From positions 23,439,406 to 23,503,405 of the forward strand of contig NC_049985.1 of NCBI RefSeq assembly GCF_000003815.2: a DNA stretch of 64,000 bases, read 5' to 3'. The notes under the pieces are model-generated. The model searched no databases, was not told the DNA's origin, and saw only the letters and a list, made by a program, of their open reading frames with translations. The position numbers and the translations under genes are program-made. Positions 30,901 through 41,700 of the stretch are shown one piece after another. The DNA is from Branchiostoma floridae (lineage: Eukaryota > Chordata > Leptocardii > Amphioxiformes > Branchiostomatidae). Within the stretch, counting starts at the first letter, position 1. Every line of letters starts with the position of its first letter.

Positions 30901-33039
30901 CTTGAAAAATTTAAGGTTGATAATCAAAGATGGCGGATAGCTAAACTACAGATGACGTCATTCTAAGACGTTATTTTGACGTCGTTGCGTCGGCTTTTGA
31001 CAACAAAAGTCTTATAACACTTAAATATCAATAAGAAACCTTTATTGGTAACTTTTTGTGTGAGATATATTTAGGTATTATGGGAATTCTCCGTTTTAGC
31101 CAAAAATATCAATTAATGGCGTCATAATTATGTCATATTAAGTCATAATTGATACAAAAATTTCAGGAATTATAAAACTCCATGAGCAAAACCCCTTCTG
31201 CAAATTTGGTGATCATACACGGTGGTCAAATACGGGCTCAAAACTTCCCATGTCTGGCCGAATTCGAACCTGGTTCCACGATGTTCCATCTGACGTAATT
31301 CGAACCGAACCAGTGTTCTATTTGGGGTCATCTGCGGTCGTTGCAGGTAAAACACTGCTGTCTGGCCTTTTTTCCCAAACTACCTTGAATCAGCCCAAAA
31401 CGATAGTTTTACACCAATACAAAAATTTTCTGGACAGTTCATCCATGTTATCACTTTGTTTGGGACCTATAATATGTAACGAAGCTACTAGAGTTTGTGT
31501 TGGTGACCTTGAATATCATAAGTGTTGTTTACACCGGTATCAATTACACCTTCCCGCTATCCGTGCGGCCTGACATGCCTGCAAACATCGTTTAAGATCG
31601 CAACCAAGAAGAGTGCAAATTGACTCATTGACGGCTCAAAATGACCGCAATGGTTTTCCCTACATTTTTGTTTTTGGGATTTTTAGAAAATGCCTTCGAT
31701 TTTGAATTATTGGCAATTAAGTGCGAAAAGTGCAATTTTTACGCATATTTTCGACTGTAACTTTGCTCAAAATCAAAAATTAAAAATTCCCAAAAACAAA
31801 AAGTTTTATTTTCCTCATAAATGACGAAAAATATAAAAATCGAGAATTTTCGACGACACATGTGGCCCATCGTATCAAGAGTTTAGTCAAATTAAAGGCC
31901 TTCCTGAAACAGAAAATGATCGTCTTTCTAAGCAACATCGAAACAAAACAGCTATTTGAAATCAAACGGTAAGATTCAAAGTATGTAAAATTGATAATTT
32001 AATCTTATTTTGAAAACATTTTCCTTGTCAAAACATTTTGTTTATTTTCAAATATTTTACGGGTAACCAAGAGTAAGCCTCCTGTAACCCGATACTCTGT
32101 CGAACGCGCATAGCAACGGGAAAGAATACCCTAGCAACCGACCGCCGTGATACAGTAAGGCGTTCCGAGAATACGAAGGAGGGTCGAATGCCACCCCCCA
32201 CCCCCCAGTCAAGGGAAGGCCCCAAAAGCCCAGTCTGGATAGGGTTAAACAAGCGCCAATACGTATAACAACGTTGCCAAAGGGACTTTAGATATGAATA
32301 TGCAGAGCCGTAGCGTGATTTCATTATGATAAAAATGGCTCACCGTAGCGAAATAACAGTGGGTCAACACGGTTGTGGTATATTTTAGGATCGTCCTGTA
32401 GGCCAGCGTTATTTTAGAGATTATGGTGGTTAGGGTTGACAACTGTACCAGCAGCACAATGACAATTCTCTTCTTCCCAAAAGTACATCGGTGATTTTGA
32501 CTTCCTAGTCTCGATAGAGTTGGCTTAACAATTCTGCATCCTCTACCCCAGGATGGCTGATACCGGATCCGTCATGGGTTGTGGGGTCCACCGGTACACC
32601 GTGGGTCAACTACGGAGTGACGTATGATGCTGCGAAGGTTTTGGATGGGGACATTACGACCTTGTGGAACCCTTCCAGTCTCGACCAGAACTACAATAGA
32701 TGGTACATCGCATTCGACCTCACAGTGCCCCAAACTCTGACACGCATCGCAGTCAACAACTACGGAGACACCGACCATGACATCGCAGCCTTCACGTTAC
32801 AAAAGTCGCAGGTTGGGAGTCCGTACAACTGGGAGGATGTCGTGACTGTTACTACCGTACAAGGAGGGACGTACGAGCGGCAGGAGTTCGGCGGGTTCCG
32901 GGGAACAGCGCAGTACTGGAAGTTCCTCATTACCAAGACCCATTTTGGTTGGCAGCCATGGCTCAGAGAACTGAACTTCCACGGAGTCTCAGCAGGTAAA
33001 GAAAATAATCGTTTATGTTTTGTAAAATTTCCAAAATAA
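23028..33039 (+). CDS. gene B: short ITIM/NPxY receptor without F-type lectin domain
   Basis: Joined exons: 23028-23043, 23433-23588, 24601-24843, 27444-27581, 28527-28795, 29914-29995, 32552-33039. Total 1,392 nt, 463 codons plus a stop, with all phases matching. Product: cytoplasmic tail with an ITIM-type VTYSQV and two NPMY motifs, TM, a short stalk, and only the second (discoidin-like) domain. The stalk exon matching 12496-12582 and both F-type lectin exons are gone, replaced between about 30.0 and 32.3 kb by other sequence including a complete piggyBac-like element. Because the lost exons were phase 0-0 and a phase 1-1 pair, the frame survives. The start exon is the least certain part. 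The 3' end assumes read-through at 32996. It may signal or act as a decoy without fucose binding. Confidence 0.65.
23433..23588 (+). CDS. gene B exon: ITIM-type cytoplasmic tail
   Basis: Phase 1-1, acceptor ATCACAACAG, donor GTAACA, 52 codons. It contains NNVTYSQVPARQG. VTYSQV fits the ITIM consensus (S/I/V/L)xYxx(I/V/L), bound when phosphorylated by SH2 phosphatases such as SHP-1/2. It is hydrophilic, with an acidic first half and a basic end (ALRKAKIK). Confidence 0.72.
23619..23676. repeat. (TG)n microsatellite after ITIM exon, gene B
   Basis: Nearly pure TG dinucleotide run about 30 bp after the donor. Equivalent tracts follow or precede the tail exons of every gene copy. Confidence 0.95.
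24601..24843 (+). CDS. gene B exon: first NPxY cytoplasmic tail exon
   Basis: Phase 1-1, acceptor TATGTTCAG, donor GTGCGT, 81 codons. Very acidic and polar (THRTEEEDIND region), ending CLLENPMYAAGVMQQDDG. NPMY is an NPxY motif. The second half is clearly related to the second NPxY exon at 27444, so the two arose by exon duplication. Confidence 0.78.
24924..24988. repeat. (TG)n microsatellite, gene B
   Basis: TG run about 80 bp after the first NPxY exon; it generates spurious Thr/His-rich and Cys/Val-rich ORFs. Confidence 0.95.
25374..25460 (+). pseudogene. gene B: decayed NPxY-tail exon copy
   Basis: A consensus-like acceptor (CTAATATTTACAG) followed by EPIKK and a run of A, then a stop. 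No NPxY and no donor. Another, older relic of the same acceptor lies at about 24196 (GATATTTATATAGAG). Confidence 0.5.
25688..25917. mobile_element. inverted-repeat element R2, gene B copy
   Basis: Left end CCACTAGACGGCGATCGCGC and right end complementary to it (GGTCGCAGAGAGAGCGCAG...CCGTCCTAGTGG). Same position as in the other genes. No ORF. Confidence 0.6.
25920..26680. other. AT-rich intronic sequence, gene B
   Basis: Partly homologous to 61330-61860 in gene D; otherwise nothing recognised. It contains a short stretch (about 26140-26230) related to 61660-61760. Confidence 0.35.
26750..27205. mobile_element. foldback element R1, gene B copy
   Basis: Same inverted-arm structure as in gene A, but the outermost left-arm bases are missing. 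It lies in the intron before the second NPxY exon. Confidence 0.6.
27444..27581 (+). CDS. gene B exon: second NPxY cytoplasmic tail exon
   Basis: Phase 1-1, 46 codons, acceptor TTGATATTTACAG, donor GTACGT. Starts EPIENSTQSG and contains MLENPMYAAGVLRQDD. Same length as the equivalents in A, C and D. Confidence 0.78.
27750..28265. mobile_element. unidentified insertion in gene B intron with hammerhead-like motif
   Basis: Sequence absent at this point from A, C and D. On the minus strand at 27866-27831 it reads CTGAAGA, a short stem (AACGAC/GTCGTT) and TGAAACGTC, resembling the CTGANGA...GAAA core of the hammerhead ribozymes reported in Penelope-like retroelements. The rest was not recognised and no reverse transcriptase is visible. 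Confidence 0.3.
28527..28795 (+). CDS. gene B exon: transmembrane segment and stalk
   Basis: Phase 1 to 0, donor GTTGGT. Same order as gene A: DNNDAEDSCVFPG, TM helix with the GIGAGAG run, then a stalk with LNSS. One extra Pro (SSRPPVSPF) makes it three bases longer than in A and C without shifting the frame. Confidence 0.78.
28980..29490 (+). mobile_element. piggyBac-like element, left terminus intact, gene B
   Basis: TTAA (28976-28979) then CCCAATTCAGACGGG and a G run. The body matches the 11450 element. The right end is lost in a junction near 29490, where sequence equivalent to the first stalk exon region of the other genes is missing. Confidence 0.6.
29914..29995 (+). CDS. gene B exon: stalk segment 2
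   Basis: Phase 0-1, 27 codons (VLTQDVERTGFDQL...). It joins directly to the phase-0 end of the TM exon because the first stalk exon is missing, and to the phase-1 discoidin-like exon because the F-type lectin exons are missing. Confidence 0.65.
30121..30231. mobile_element. short MITE-like element, about 110 bp
   Basis: Ends TAGCCTG and CAGGCTA form a short inverted repeat; the interior is GC rich (CTCTCGCTGGCTGGG...GGCCGCTAGGAGCGCGATTT). A degenerate relative lies at about 53955-54053 in gene C. Confidence 0.45.
30399..32244. mobile_element. complete piggyBac-like non-autonomous element
   Basis: Both ends are present: TTAA then CCCTATCCAGACTGGG at 30395-30414, and CCCAGTCTGGATAGGG then TTAA at 32229-32248. 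A TTAA target duplication and CCCT... termini are piggyBac hallmarks. About 1.85 kb, with no frame long enough for a transposase. It shares left-end and internal sequence with the truncated elements of the window, so it can serve as the reference copy. Confidence 0.75.
32552..32995 (+). CDS. gene B exon: discoidin-like (F5/8 C) domain
   Basis: Phase 1 start after CTCTACCCCAG, 148 codons to the GTAAAG donor at 32996; read-through stops at 33037-33039. It differs from gene A mainly in one loop (NPSSLDQNYNRWY versus NPIGIDQNNNGWY) and near the end (KFLITKTHFGWQPW). Confidence 0.82.
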
Positions 33040-33189
33040 TTTTCAAAATTTTGTAAAAAAATTAGCTATAGGAAAATTTTAAACAACCAGTTGCTACATA
33101 TAGTATACTCATATTTGTCATGTCTATCAGATACCTTCCTTAAAACTTTGTCTAGATCTATCCTAAAGTTGTTTTTCCTTTTTCATTAG

Positions 33190-33350
33190 GGATGGCACCC
33201 CGGTGAGCCAAATGCAAGTGACTTAAAATGGTTACGTCCAATGTGCGTTCACTATACTGGTCATCAGGTCTGACCATTGATCCTATGTGGGACGACATTG
33301 AGTGCTGTGAGAAAAAGTGGTACATTTGCCAGTCTCGTCCTGGCATATAA
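33190..33350 (+). pseudogene. gene B: decayed C-type lectin terminal exon
   Basis: The best preserved of three. The first half reads GWHPGEPNASDLKW...MCVHY; the second half, in another frame, reads MWDDIECCEKKWYICQ and ends SRPGI*. Both canonical C-type lectin blocks are recognisable, including the terminal YIC. The halves lie in different frames, as in gene A. Confidence 0.62.
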
Positions 33351-35729
33351 GAGGATGTTGTTTAAAATGGCGTGATTTGGGTAAATTCGTTTTGGTCAAT
33401 ACGTTCTATTAGTCAATTAATATGTACATCATTTTTTCTAGAAACAAATGTGGGGTGGTGTTGGTGTGTGTGTGACTAGGGAGCAACCAAGCCAGGGGGT
33501 GGTGCGGAAGGGGAAATTAGTTGTTAAAGATTTGAGGTAGAAATTGGACATTTTGAGGCTACTTGAGGGGGAAATTATAACTTAAATGTATTTCTTTCCT
33601 TAAACATGTATATTTTGTAGCCTGTGGTATACAATGAAAATAATGACAAATACGACCCAAACTTTTGGGTTCACTTGGGTGTGTAACACCTTGAAAGGCT
33701 ATTCCTCTTACTTCATATTATCTAAATTTAGAAATTATATAGAATTTTAAGTTAATATGAAAATTACAAAAATAAATGAGTGAAGGCCTTTATTGTACAT
33801 TTTTGTCAAACCGAGTTAATTACTTATTTTGTTAAATAAGATGTTGCCAAACCACAGACTTGCAGACTAGCAGATTTGCTACAATCCACAATGTGTCAGT
33901 GTGAGACTTAAGTATATCATGTTTCACATCAATGGATTTATGGGAGTGAGTGGGGGTCAGGTAGGTGGGGCCAGACAGAAAGGGGAGGAACTAACAACTG
34001 CAGCTTGTTGCAATTTTTGGAAGACTAAGCCATTCTGCCTATTAGGGAAATATTTTTTACAACATTTGATGCGATAATTGTTATGGATTACTATGTTAAA
34101 TTTTGTAATTACTCATGTCATTAATATTCCAATCTTATTTTCTTTGTTACCAGGGCACCATGCAGATTATGTTCACCTTATAGTAAATACAAAGTGAACT
34201 TTTCCATGGGAAAAGTGTTCTTTTTGTGGTTCGATTTGCATGTTTTTGAAAATTGGAAATTAGTAAAGCTTGAAATGATAAGATATATTCTTAATATGTC
34301 CTTTTTTCATACAGCTTCAAAGTAAATAAAAATCATTTTGAAACAGACTGTATGTTAGGTGAAGATGGAAAGTAATGTTACGCTGATACATTATAGGAGG
34401 TTAAATTGGTAAATTTGAGCAAGGGGGCGCACGCAGATAGTAACTTGGTGCCCCGCCCTTGCTCACATGTTTACAAGAACCTCTGCATGTGCAGATTCAT
34501 AACTTGTGTATTTTGAAAGTGTATTTAATACTTATCAGTCCTTTTTGCATGAGTGCAAAGTAAGGGTATTTTGAAAGTGTTAGTCAGAGTTTCTTTTTGC
34601 GTAGTGTTACAGTCTGTATAGACTGACATTATAAGGTTAGTCACCAGGTTTCATGAAATACTTTCTGATTATGTTTAAAATGTTATTCACAATATTTGGA
34701 TGGCGAAAGATGATAAATTGTACAAGGTCTATTTGTTTTGAATTTTGTGTACAAATGTGGATTTTATTTATTGTTTTGTGGGTGTGCTGTCTTTGTCCAT
34801 CAACGCTTAGAATGATGAAATTCGATTGAAGAAACTCTTTGAAACAATGTTCGTTCATGTGCATCTTTCCATGTGTACACGATTGGCAGCATTGTGTTTA
34901 TTTAGATGGGATAATAGAGTTGTAGTTCAATTAGTTCTTGAAAATTTGTTTGAAAGTAACATCGGAAAAATCTGGACCACTTTTCTACCAAGTGACTTAG
35001 GACAGTCGGAAGATTACCTCTGGAAACCCCCTTCACAACCTTCTAGAAGTGGCAGTGTTTATTTTCGGGGGAGCGCGGATTCGCGATTCTCAACATATCG
35101 AGGTAAGGTGATTACATGCTGGAAGACTGTGCTAACTGCCCAAGAAGCTTCTTACTTTTCTGTGACTTACTGAAGGTCCTTTTGGTACTAACTTCTTGTG
35201 GGAGCTTTGTATGACTAAATTACCCACGGACTAAATTGCTCGAAAGAAAATGCATTTCTCCAGCTACAAACTACCGATCAGACGCGGTGGTACTCAAAGC
35301 CAGACAGGCAGTGTAGACATTCTATTCTTTGACATGATGCGTGGCGGTCAGTTGTAACAGTTTAGTCGAAATAAGGAGTTTTGATTGCCACAAATGAACT
35401 GTTTGATCTCTCCTCTTTGAACCAACGGCTAAAAAAGCTGTGTTTATGAATATCTAGAGATTACGTTGTCGGCAGAACATTCTGTTTTTTCTCAGTCGTG
35501 TTGATAAAGTAATCGTACCCTGAGTTGAAATTATCAGGATTGATGTTGTCATCATCGTCAATTTAAGATTTACGTAAAACTAAGGTCTTTTGAAGACAAT
35601 TCAAGCTGGTGTAACATAATGTTGTGTATTTGAAAGCAACTAGCTAACTGCAATTTATACCACTCACGCTGGTTAAAAGAGCAATTTTGCTTTTATGATG
35701 ATTTCTTACATGTAGAACCTATTGAAACG
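33351..35729. other. intergenic spacer between genes B and C
   Basis: Homologous to 20220-22655. It contains the GAGCAAGG...CCTTGCTC hairpin at about 34417-34463. No supported gene. Confidence 0.6.
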
Positions 35730-36101
35730 CATGAATAATTCATGAGATCTTGCCTCATTAGTCTAGGTACGTCGTCTATCCTGGGCCTGCAGTTCTTTCA
35801 AACCGTCGTCAGTTTCAGACAAGCATTTCGCATTTTCAACTTGTGGCCAATTCTATCACTTTTTATCGGACAAACAGTTCGTTACGGGGCGTTTCAAAAC
35901 GTCTTCTATCAACGGTTTGTCAGACATTTGGAATTCTGGGCGGAGTGCCCACTCTTGGACAAGGTGAGCTCTTTGCTTGAAGGACGATGAGGAGAACAAG
36001 CATGAGGGGGCGACCCCTCCCTGCTTTACCGATGACAAACATGAAAGGAAGGCCTCTCCCTGCCTTACCGAATTCCAAGGTGCTACCACCTTCACACCAA
36101 G
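35730..36101 (+). promoter_or_regulatory. gene C: conserved upstream block (putative promoter / 5' UTR)
   Basis: Carries the same CATGAATAATTCATG palindrome at 35730-35744; nearly identical to the gene B block over more than 350 bp, and ends at the presumed ATG at 36102. Confidence 0.4.
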
Positions 36102-36117
36102 ATGTGGATACAGGTAG
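36102..36117 (+). CDS. gene C exon: putative start exon
   Basis: ATG, five codons, donor GTAAAA in phase 1; same bases as in B and D. Confidence 0.45.
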
Positions 36118-38722
36118 GTAAAAAAAAGCATATTGCTTGAGTGACGACAGCAGCAAGAGACTCCGTAGCAATTTTACAATATGGTGACCTTCACATTACA
36201 AGCTTTATTGACACGACAGAAAGTACGGTCACTTTTGTATGACCAACTATAAACTGCAAAAGAAAGAAGAATACGGAATATATCTTACAATTCTACTAAT
36301 TAGGCCACAGCAAGTAAATTGTATGGATGACATCAGCACGCGCATTAATTTTCGCCTGATTAAAAAAAAAACAAGATTTTTTTTCTTCGGAGATGGTCAA
36401 CATGACGAGAAAGTACCAAAATGGGCAAATTTGCTAGCCATGACTGAAGTGAAAAAATCATAAACTTTCAGATAAATATTTTTTATTGAATATATATCAC
36501 AACAGAAAGCAAAATCGAGGTCGATGAGAACTGTGAAGATCCGAACAGCAATGTTTGCGATCATCCACGACAAACCGGTACCAAGAGGAGAGAACCGAAC
36601 AATGTCACGTACAGCCAAGTCCCTGCGAGGCAAGGTGCTTTACGGAAGGTGAAAATGAAAGGTAACACATTGTCATTACCTTTGCAAACAATGTGTGTCT
36701 GTGTGTGTGTGTGTGTGTGTTTGTGTGTGTTAGTTTGTGCGTGTGCGTGTGTGTGTCAGTGTGTCTGTGTGTGTGTGAATTGTATTCGAACATTTCAATT
36801 TTACCTCTTCAAAGAAGTCCTGTATGTGTGAACACGATAAGTAACTCTAGAATGCCTGCGTAGGTTACAATGTTTCTTGATATTTGCTATGTAGGTAGGT
36901 GTTGGTACTATTATAGTTTGTGTGCCCATATGGTACTGTAGAGTCACTTCCAGATTTCATATCTCGTGTTTTAGAATGCTATGATCTTGTTTTTAGTGGT
37001 AGATAGCTCTTGGTGCAGAAACGAATGTACATGTACTATAAGGTTGATTCCCATAGTAATTTTTTGTAGAACTACAAGGGCCGATTTTGAGAATCACTTA
37101 GGAATGTGTTAACGGATCGTCATTGTTTTCGGTCTGTAGATACTAACTATGCAAATCAACAACTAATTTGTACAAATAGTAAGAAAAGTTTACAAATCTA
37201 TTGCATTCGAATTCCATGACAGGAATCTCGAACACATACATAAAATATGAGAGAGAGAGAGAGAGATGTCAATACATGTAGGTACATTATGCAAATTAAA
37301 ACATCATTTAGAGGAAAGTGCGCCATGTTTGTTTGGCCTCCTAGCAAACTCCTGGGGCCAATCGAGTCACAAGCTTTGATAGAGAATCAGTCATTTGTTC
37401 TGAGATTATTCACAAAATTAATGAGGGAATATTGGAATAGCCTTCCTAGTTAGGACGAGATTTTCATATTTAAAATGACATGTGTAATATTGGCAGAGGA
37501 GAGAATGAACATTAAATTTATGCAAACGAGGACCTGATTTGCAAATTCCTTAAGAAACATTTATGATACGCCAGTGGATAACTTTAGATAATTTGACAAA
37601 GGTCTGAGGTCAAGGAACTCTAGTTATGGGATTGGATTTATGTTTTCTGTGAATTCAAATGAACGGACCTTTACATTTCAGTTCATTGTCCAAATGGCAT
37701 TCACGTCCATACAACAGGATGTACGTTTTGCACACTCAGAGTTTCCTTTGAAATGTAATACAATATTATAGGTGCACTATGCATGTAGACGCATTTTTTT
37801 CTATAGAGAAAAGTAACCTTCTTTGTAACTTGCTGTCATCTGATATTAACATAGAGTATCAAAAATATAATACAAAATACAAATTATGCCATGGAATAAT
37901 TTTTCTCAATAAAAGGTTTTGCATAACATTACTGAAACTAAATCAAAGGGAGTTTTCAACAACAAAAAACACATTCTATGAGGAGAATTGCTTGTCTGTA
38001 TCCAATCAATACCCAAATTACACATTTCATTTCATTTATTTTATTTAACCAAGTATTACTCTCAGGGCTAATGCACTGCTATTCAGGAAACCCTATGTAC
38101 ACCAAAACTTTACAAACATGCAATCCAACAAACAGCATAATTACAAAAATAGAACAACAATGCATGATTACATATCAAATTCCTATCAACCCCTCTTACC
38201 AATTTGCAATTTTGTTTTATTCCATTCTGATGGTTTAAGCTTTTTGGAAGCTTCTGGTCTCCACAGAAAATGTTTCTAAATCTTTTTTTGTTTCACATTT
38301 TCCGTTTTTCTTTTTACTTGGTAATGTATTATTTTGTACATTACTGCGTTCTCGTAATTGCATGTATCCTCAAATAGCACATTCTTTGTGGATATGTTCA
38401 GAATGTACGACTCTGTACAACGGAACCGAAGAACAATCTCCTGGCACCTATGGGTCCCATGACGACCCCACCAGTGACAGCCACCGCACTGAGGAAGAAG
38501 ATATCAACGATCAACGACAGGCTAGTCTGCAAAGTGGACAACCAACTGCAGATCTAGAAGATACAGACAGGATGGACCGTAACAGTGCCTGCCTGTTGGA
38601 GAACCCGATGTACGCGGCGGGTGTGATACAACAGGATGACGGAGGTACGTTTTGTTGTTTGCATTCTTGTAAAAATTACCATTTACACTACAAAGGAATG
38701 AGTGGAGAAATTTAAGTCCTGA

Positions 38723-38756
<34 letters not shown>

Positions 38757-41700
38757 ATGTGTGTGTGAGTGTGCGAGTATTGTATGACCAGTACATCTTC
38801 TTATATCATCACCTTTTCTGCTACAAAGAAATGAGCAGAGCAATTAAACTAGTGAATATTTGTGCGAGCGCACGTGTGTGTGCGTGAACGATCATTACAA
38901 ATTGACAATGGATTGGAAAGACGTTGCTCTTTCTGTGAATTCCAATTAAGGAACCTTTTTATAGAAGTAAATTGAATGCTATTTCATGCCATAGAACAGG
39001 GTATCATCGCAGACCAAGACCCTTCCCTTAAAAAACGTTATATATCGTTGATCTAAAGTGAATAGGAATGAATCGGCCCAAAATTCACACGTGGAATATA
39101 TATGCGTTATGCAAGTATTCACCGTTGTTATTACTTGCTTTCTGTAACTTGCTGCCATCTGATATTTACAGAACCTATCAAAGATAAAACAAACAGAACA
39201 AAAGGTCCATTGAACTGGGGGATTCTTTTGAGAAACATGAATTGGCAAAGTTTTGCATGCATAAGATCACTAAAGCCTTTTTACACCGAATTGTCGTAAA
39301 TGACAATTTCAAGTAATTGTCTGCAGGGGTATTAAACATTCTGTTGTGGGAAACTGCTTAAAGATGACAGGCTTCTTTGTAAGGCCCTTTTTTCCACTAG
39401 ACGGCGATTGCGCTGTGCTCTCACTGCGACCTATGTAGGATATGTGTAACCTTCGCTTTCGAATTTCACACTGGGTATACCATACATTGACGTTAAAGTG
39501 TGAATGAGAAGACAACAAAATAAACAAAGTGTAAAAAAACTCGTTTCTTTTTTATGAAATACGTTGAGCGATCTGTCAAATTTGAGGTCGCATAGAGAGC
39601 GCAGTGGGAGCGCCATCCTGGTGGTTTGGTAATGCTGGTCACAACATTTTTGTACATCTTTTGAGTGGATGTAAGTTGTTTTTTCATATCATATCACATC
39701 ATCGGATAGGAGGCAGTTTGCCTATGAAATCCGCTTCTAACGATTACAATTAAAAACTAGTTTCCATTTTATCTAACAATTAACAATTAAAAACTAGTGT
39801 CCATTTTATTCAACAATTAACAATTAAAAGCTAGAATCTAGAGTTTGTGAAAGGAGACTGTACTAACAATATAGAGTTCATGTTGGGCTAGGCGTGTACT
39901 CAATGCCCCCCAAGTAACTGTCCAGCTTTGATTTGAAAATGTTTACAGAGTCAGCAGCTTACATCCGCGGGAAGATTGTTCCATGCATTGATGACCCTAA
40001 CACTGAAGAAATTGGACCGAGCTGACTTTTTGGCTAGGGGTTTCACAATCTTGAAGGAGTGTCCTCTCGTACGTCCATCAACATTGAATTTGAAAAGGCG
40101 GTTAGGGTCAATGCGGTCAAACCCCTTGACGATCTTAAATAGCTGTATCATGTCGCCTCTTGTGTTCAAGGGTGGGGAGCCTGAGGCGGCGCAGTCTATC
40201 CTCGTAGGTAAGTTCACCAAAACCAGGTATAAGTCGCGTCGCCTTATGTTGTACTCTATCGAGCAGTTGCTGGTCACCTTTGAAGTGAGGACCCCAAATG
40301 ATGTTTCCATACTCTAGTATAGGGCGAACCATAGTCTTGAACAATATGGGCACAGTTGTCTCATCGAGCCGTTGAAAACTCTTCCTGATTAGCCCCAGGG
40401 TTCGGAATGCCTTGCCGGCGGTGGTGGTACAATGCGCATGGAATTTCAGTTTCTGGTCGACAATTACACCCAGATCCCGCTCCTCACTGGTTTCTTCCAA
40501 GGTGAGGCCTTGCATCTCGTATTGTTGGCATTGGTTACCATACCCTATATGCATGCGTTTACATTTCGTGATGTTGAAGCTGAGCTGCCAGTCCTTAGAC
40601 CAATCTGCCAAATTGTCGATGTCTGCTTGTAAGGTGGCAACCTCCTCTGGAGAACTCACTCGACGGAACACCTTGGTGTCGTCTGCAAATAGGCGACAGG
40701 CACTTTCGATAGTGCTTGGCATGTCGTTAATGAAAATAACAAAGAGAATTGGTCCAAGCACAGATCCTTGGGGAATTCCACTTGAAACCGTGGCCCATTC
40801 TGACAATTCACCATCAACGCAAACACGCTGTCTTCTGTCTGTTAAAATGGCCTGAATCCAACCATGCAGTTTTCCGCTAATACCGTACTGGCTGAGTTTG
40901 TGCATCAAGCGTGCGTGGGGTACTCTATCAAAGGCCTTCTGAAAATCTAGGTAGATGGCATCCAGGGTTTCACTTGCCTCCACCGCTTGAGTCCAAAGGT
41001 CCATTGTGGTGATTAGCTGTGTTATGCACGATCTTCCGGGCACAAAGCCATGCTGCTGGTCACAGAAGAGTTCGTTCACCATCATGTGGTCTGCAAGAGC
41101 ATCCCTAATAACAGACTCGAACAGTTTCACAATGACAGACGTAAGACTAATAGGGCGGAAGTTCCCAGGCTCGTTCTTCGGTCCCTTCTTGTGTATGGCA
41201 GTTATGTGGGCAAGTCTCCATTCCTCTGCCAGCCGGCCTTCATCCAGCGACTTTCGGAAGAGAATAGCAAGCGGTCTGGCTACGGCTTCCGCGACCTCTG
41301 CTACTATCTTGGGATGCAGACCATCTGGACCGGGGGACTTATCCTTCTTGAGCTTTTTCAGTTTTTCAGAATACCTTCAGGAGTAATTGTGATGTCCTCC
41401 AGGTTGGGTCCGTAGTACTTAGCTTCCATTCTGGGCATGCGGCCAGTTTCTTCTCTCGTAAACACACTGCAGAGGAACTGGTTCAAGGTGTCTGCCTTCT
41501 CCTTGCTGCTAGTCGTCATGGTACCATCCGCCATCTTCAGGTCTCCGATTACAGATTTGGTCTTGAGACGAGAGTTAACGTATTTCCAAAAAGACTTAGG
41601 GTTCCGTTTTACGTCTCGAACAAGGTTAGACTCAAACTCATATCGGAGCTTCCTGGTGAGCTTTCTGAGGTCATTCCGCAGAGCAGCGTATCGGGCGTAA

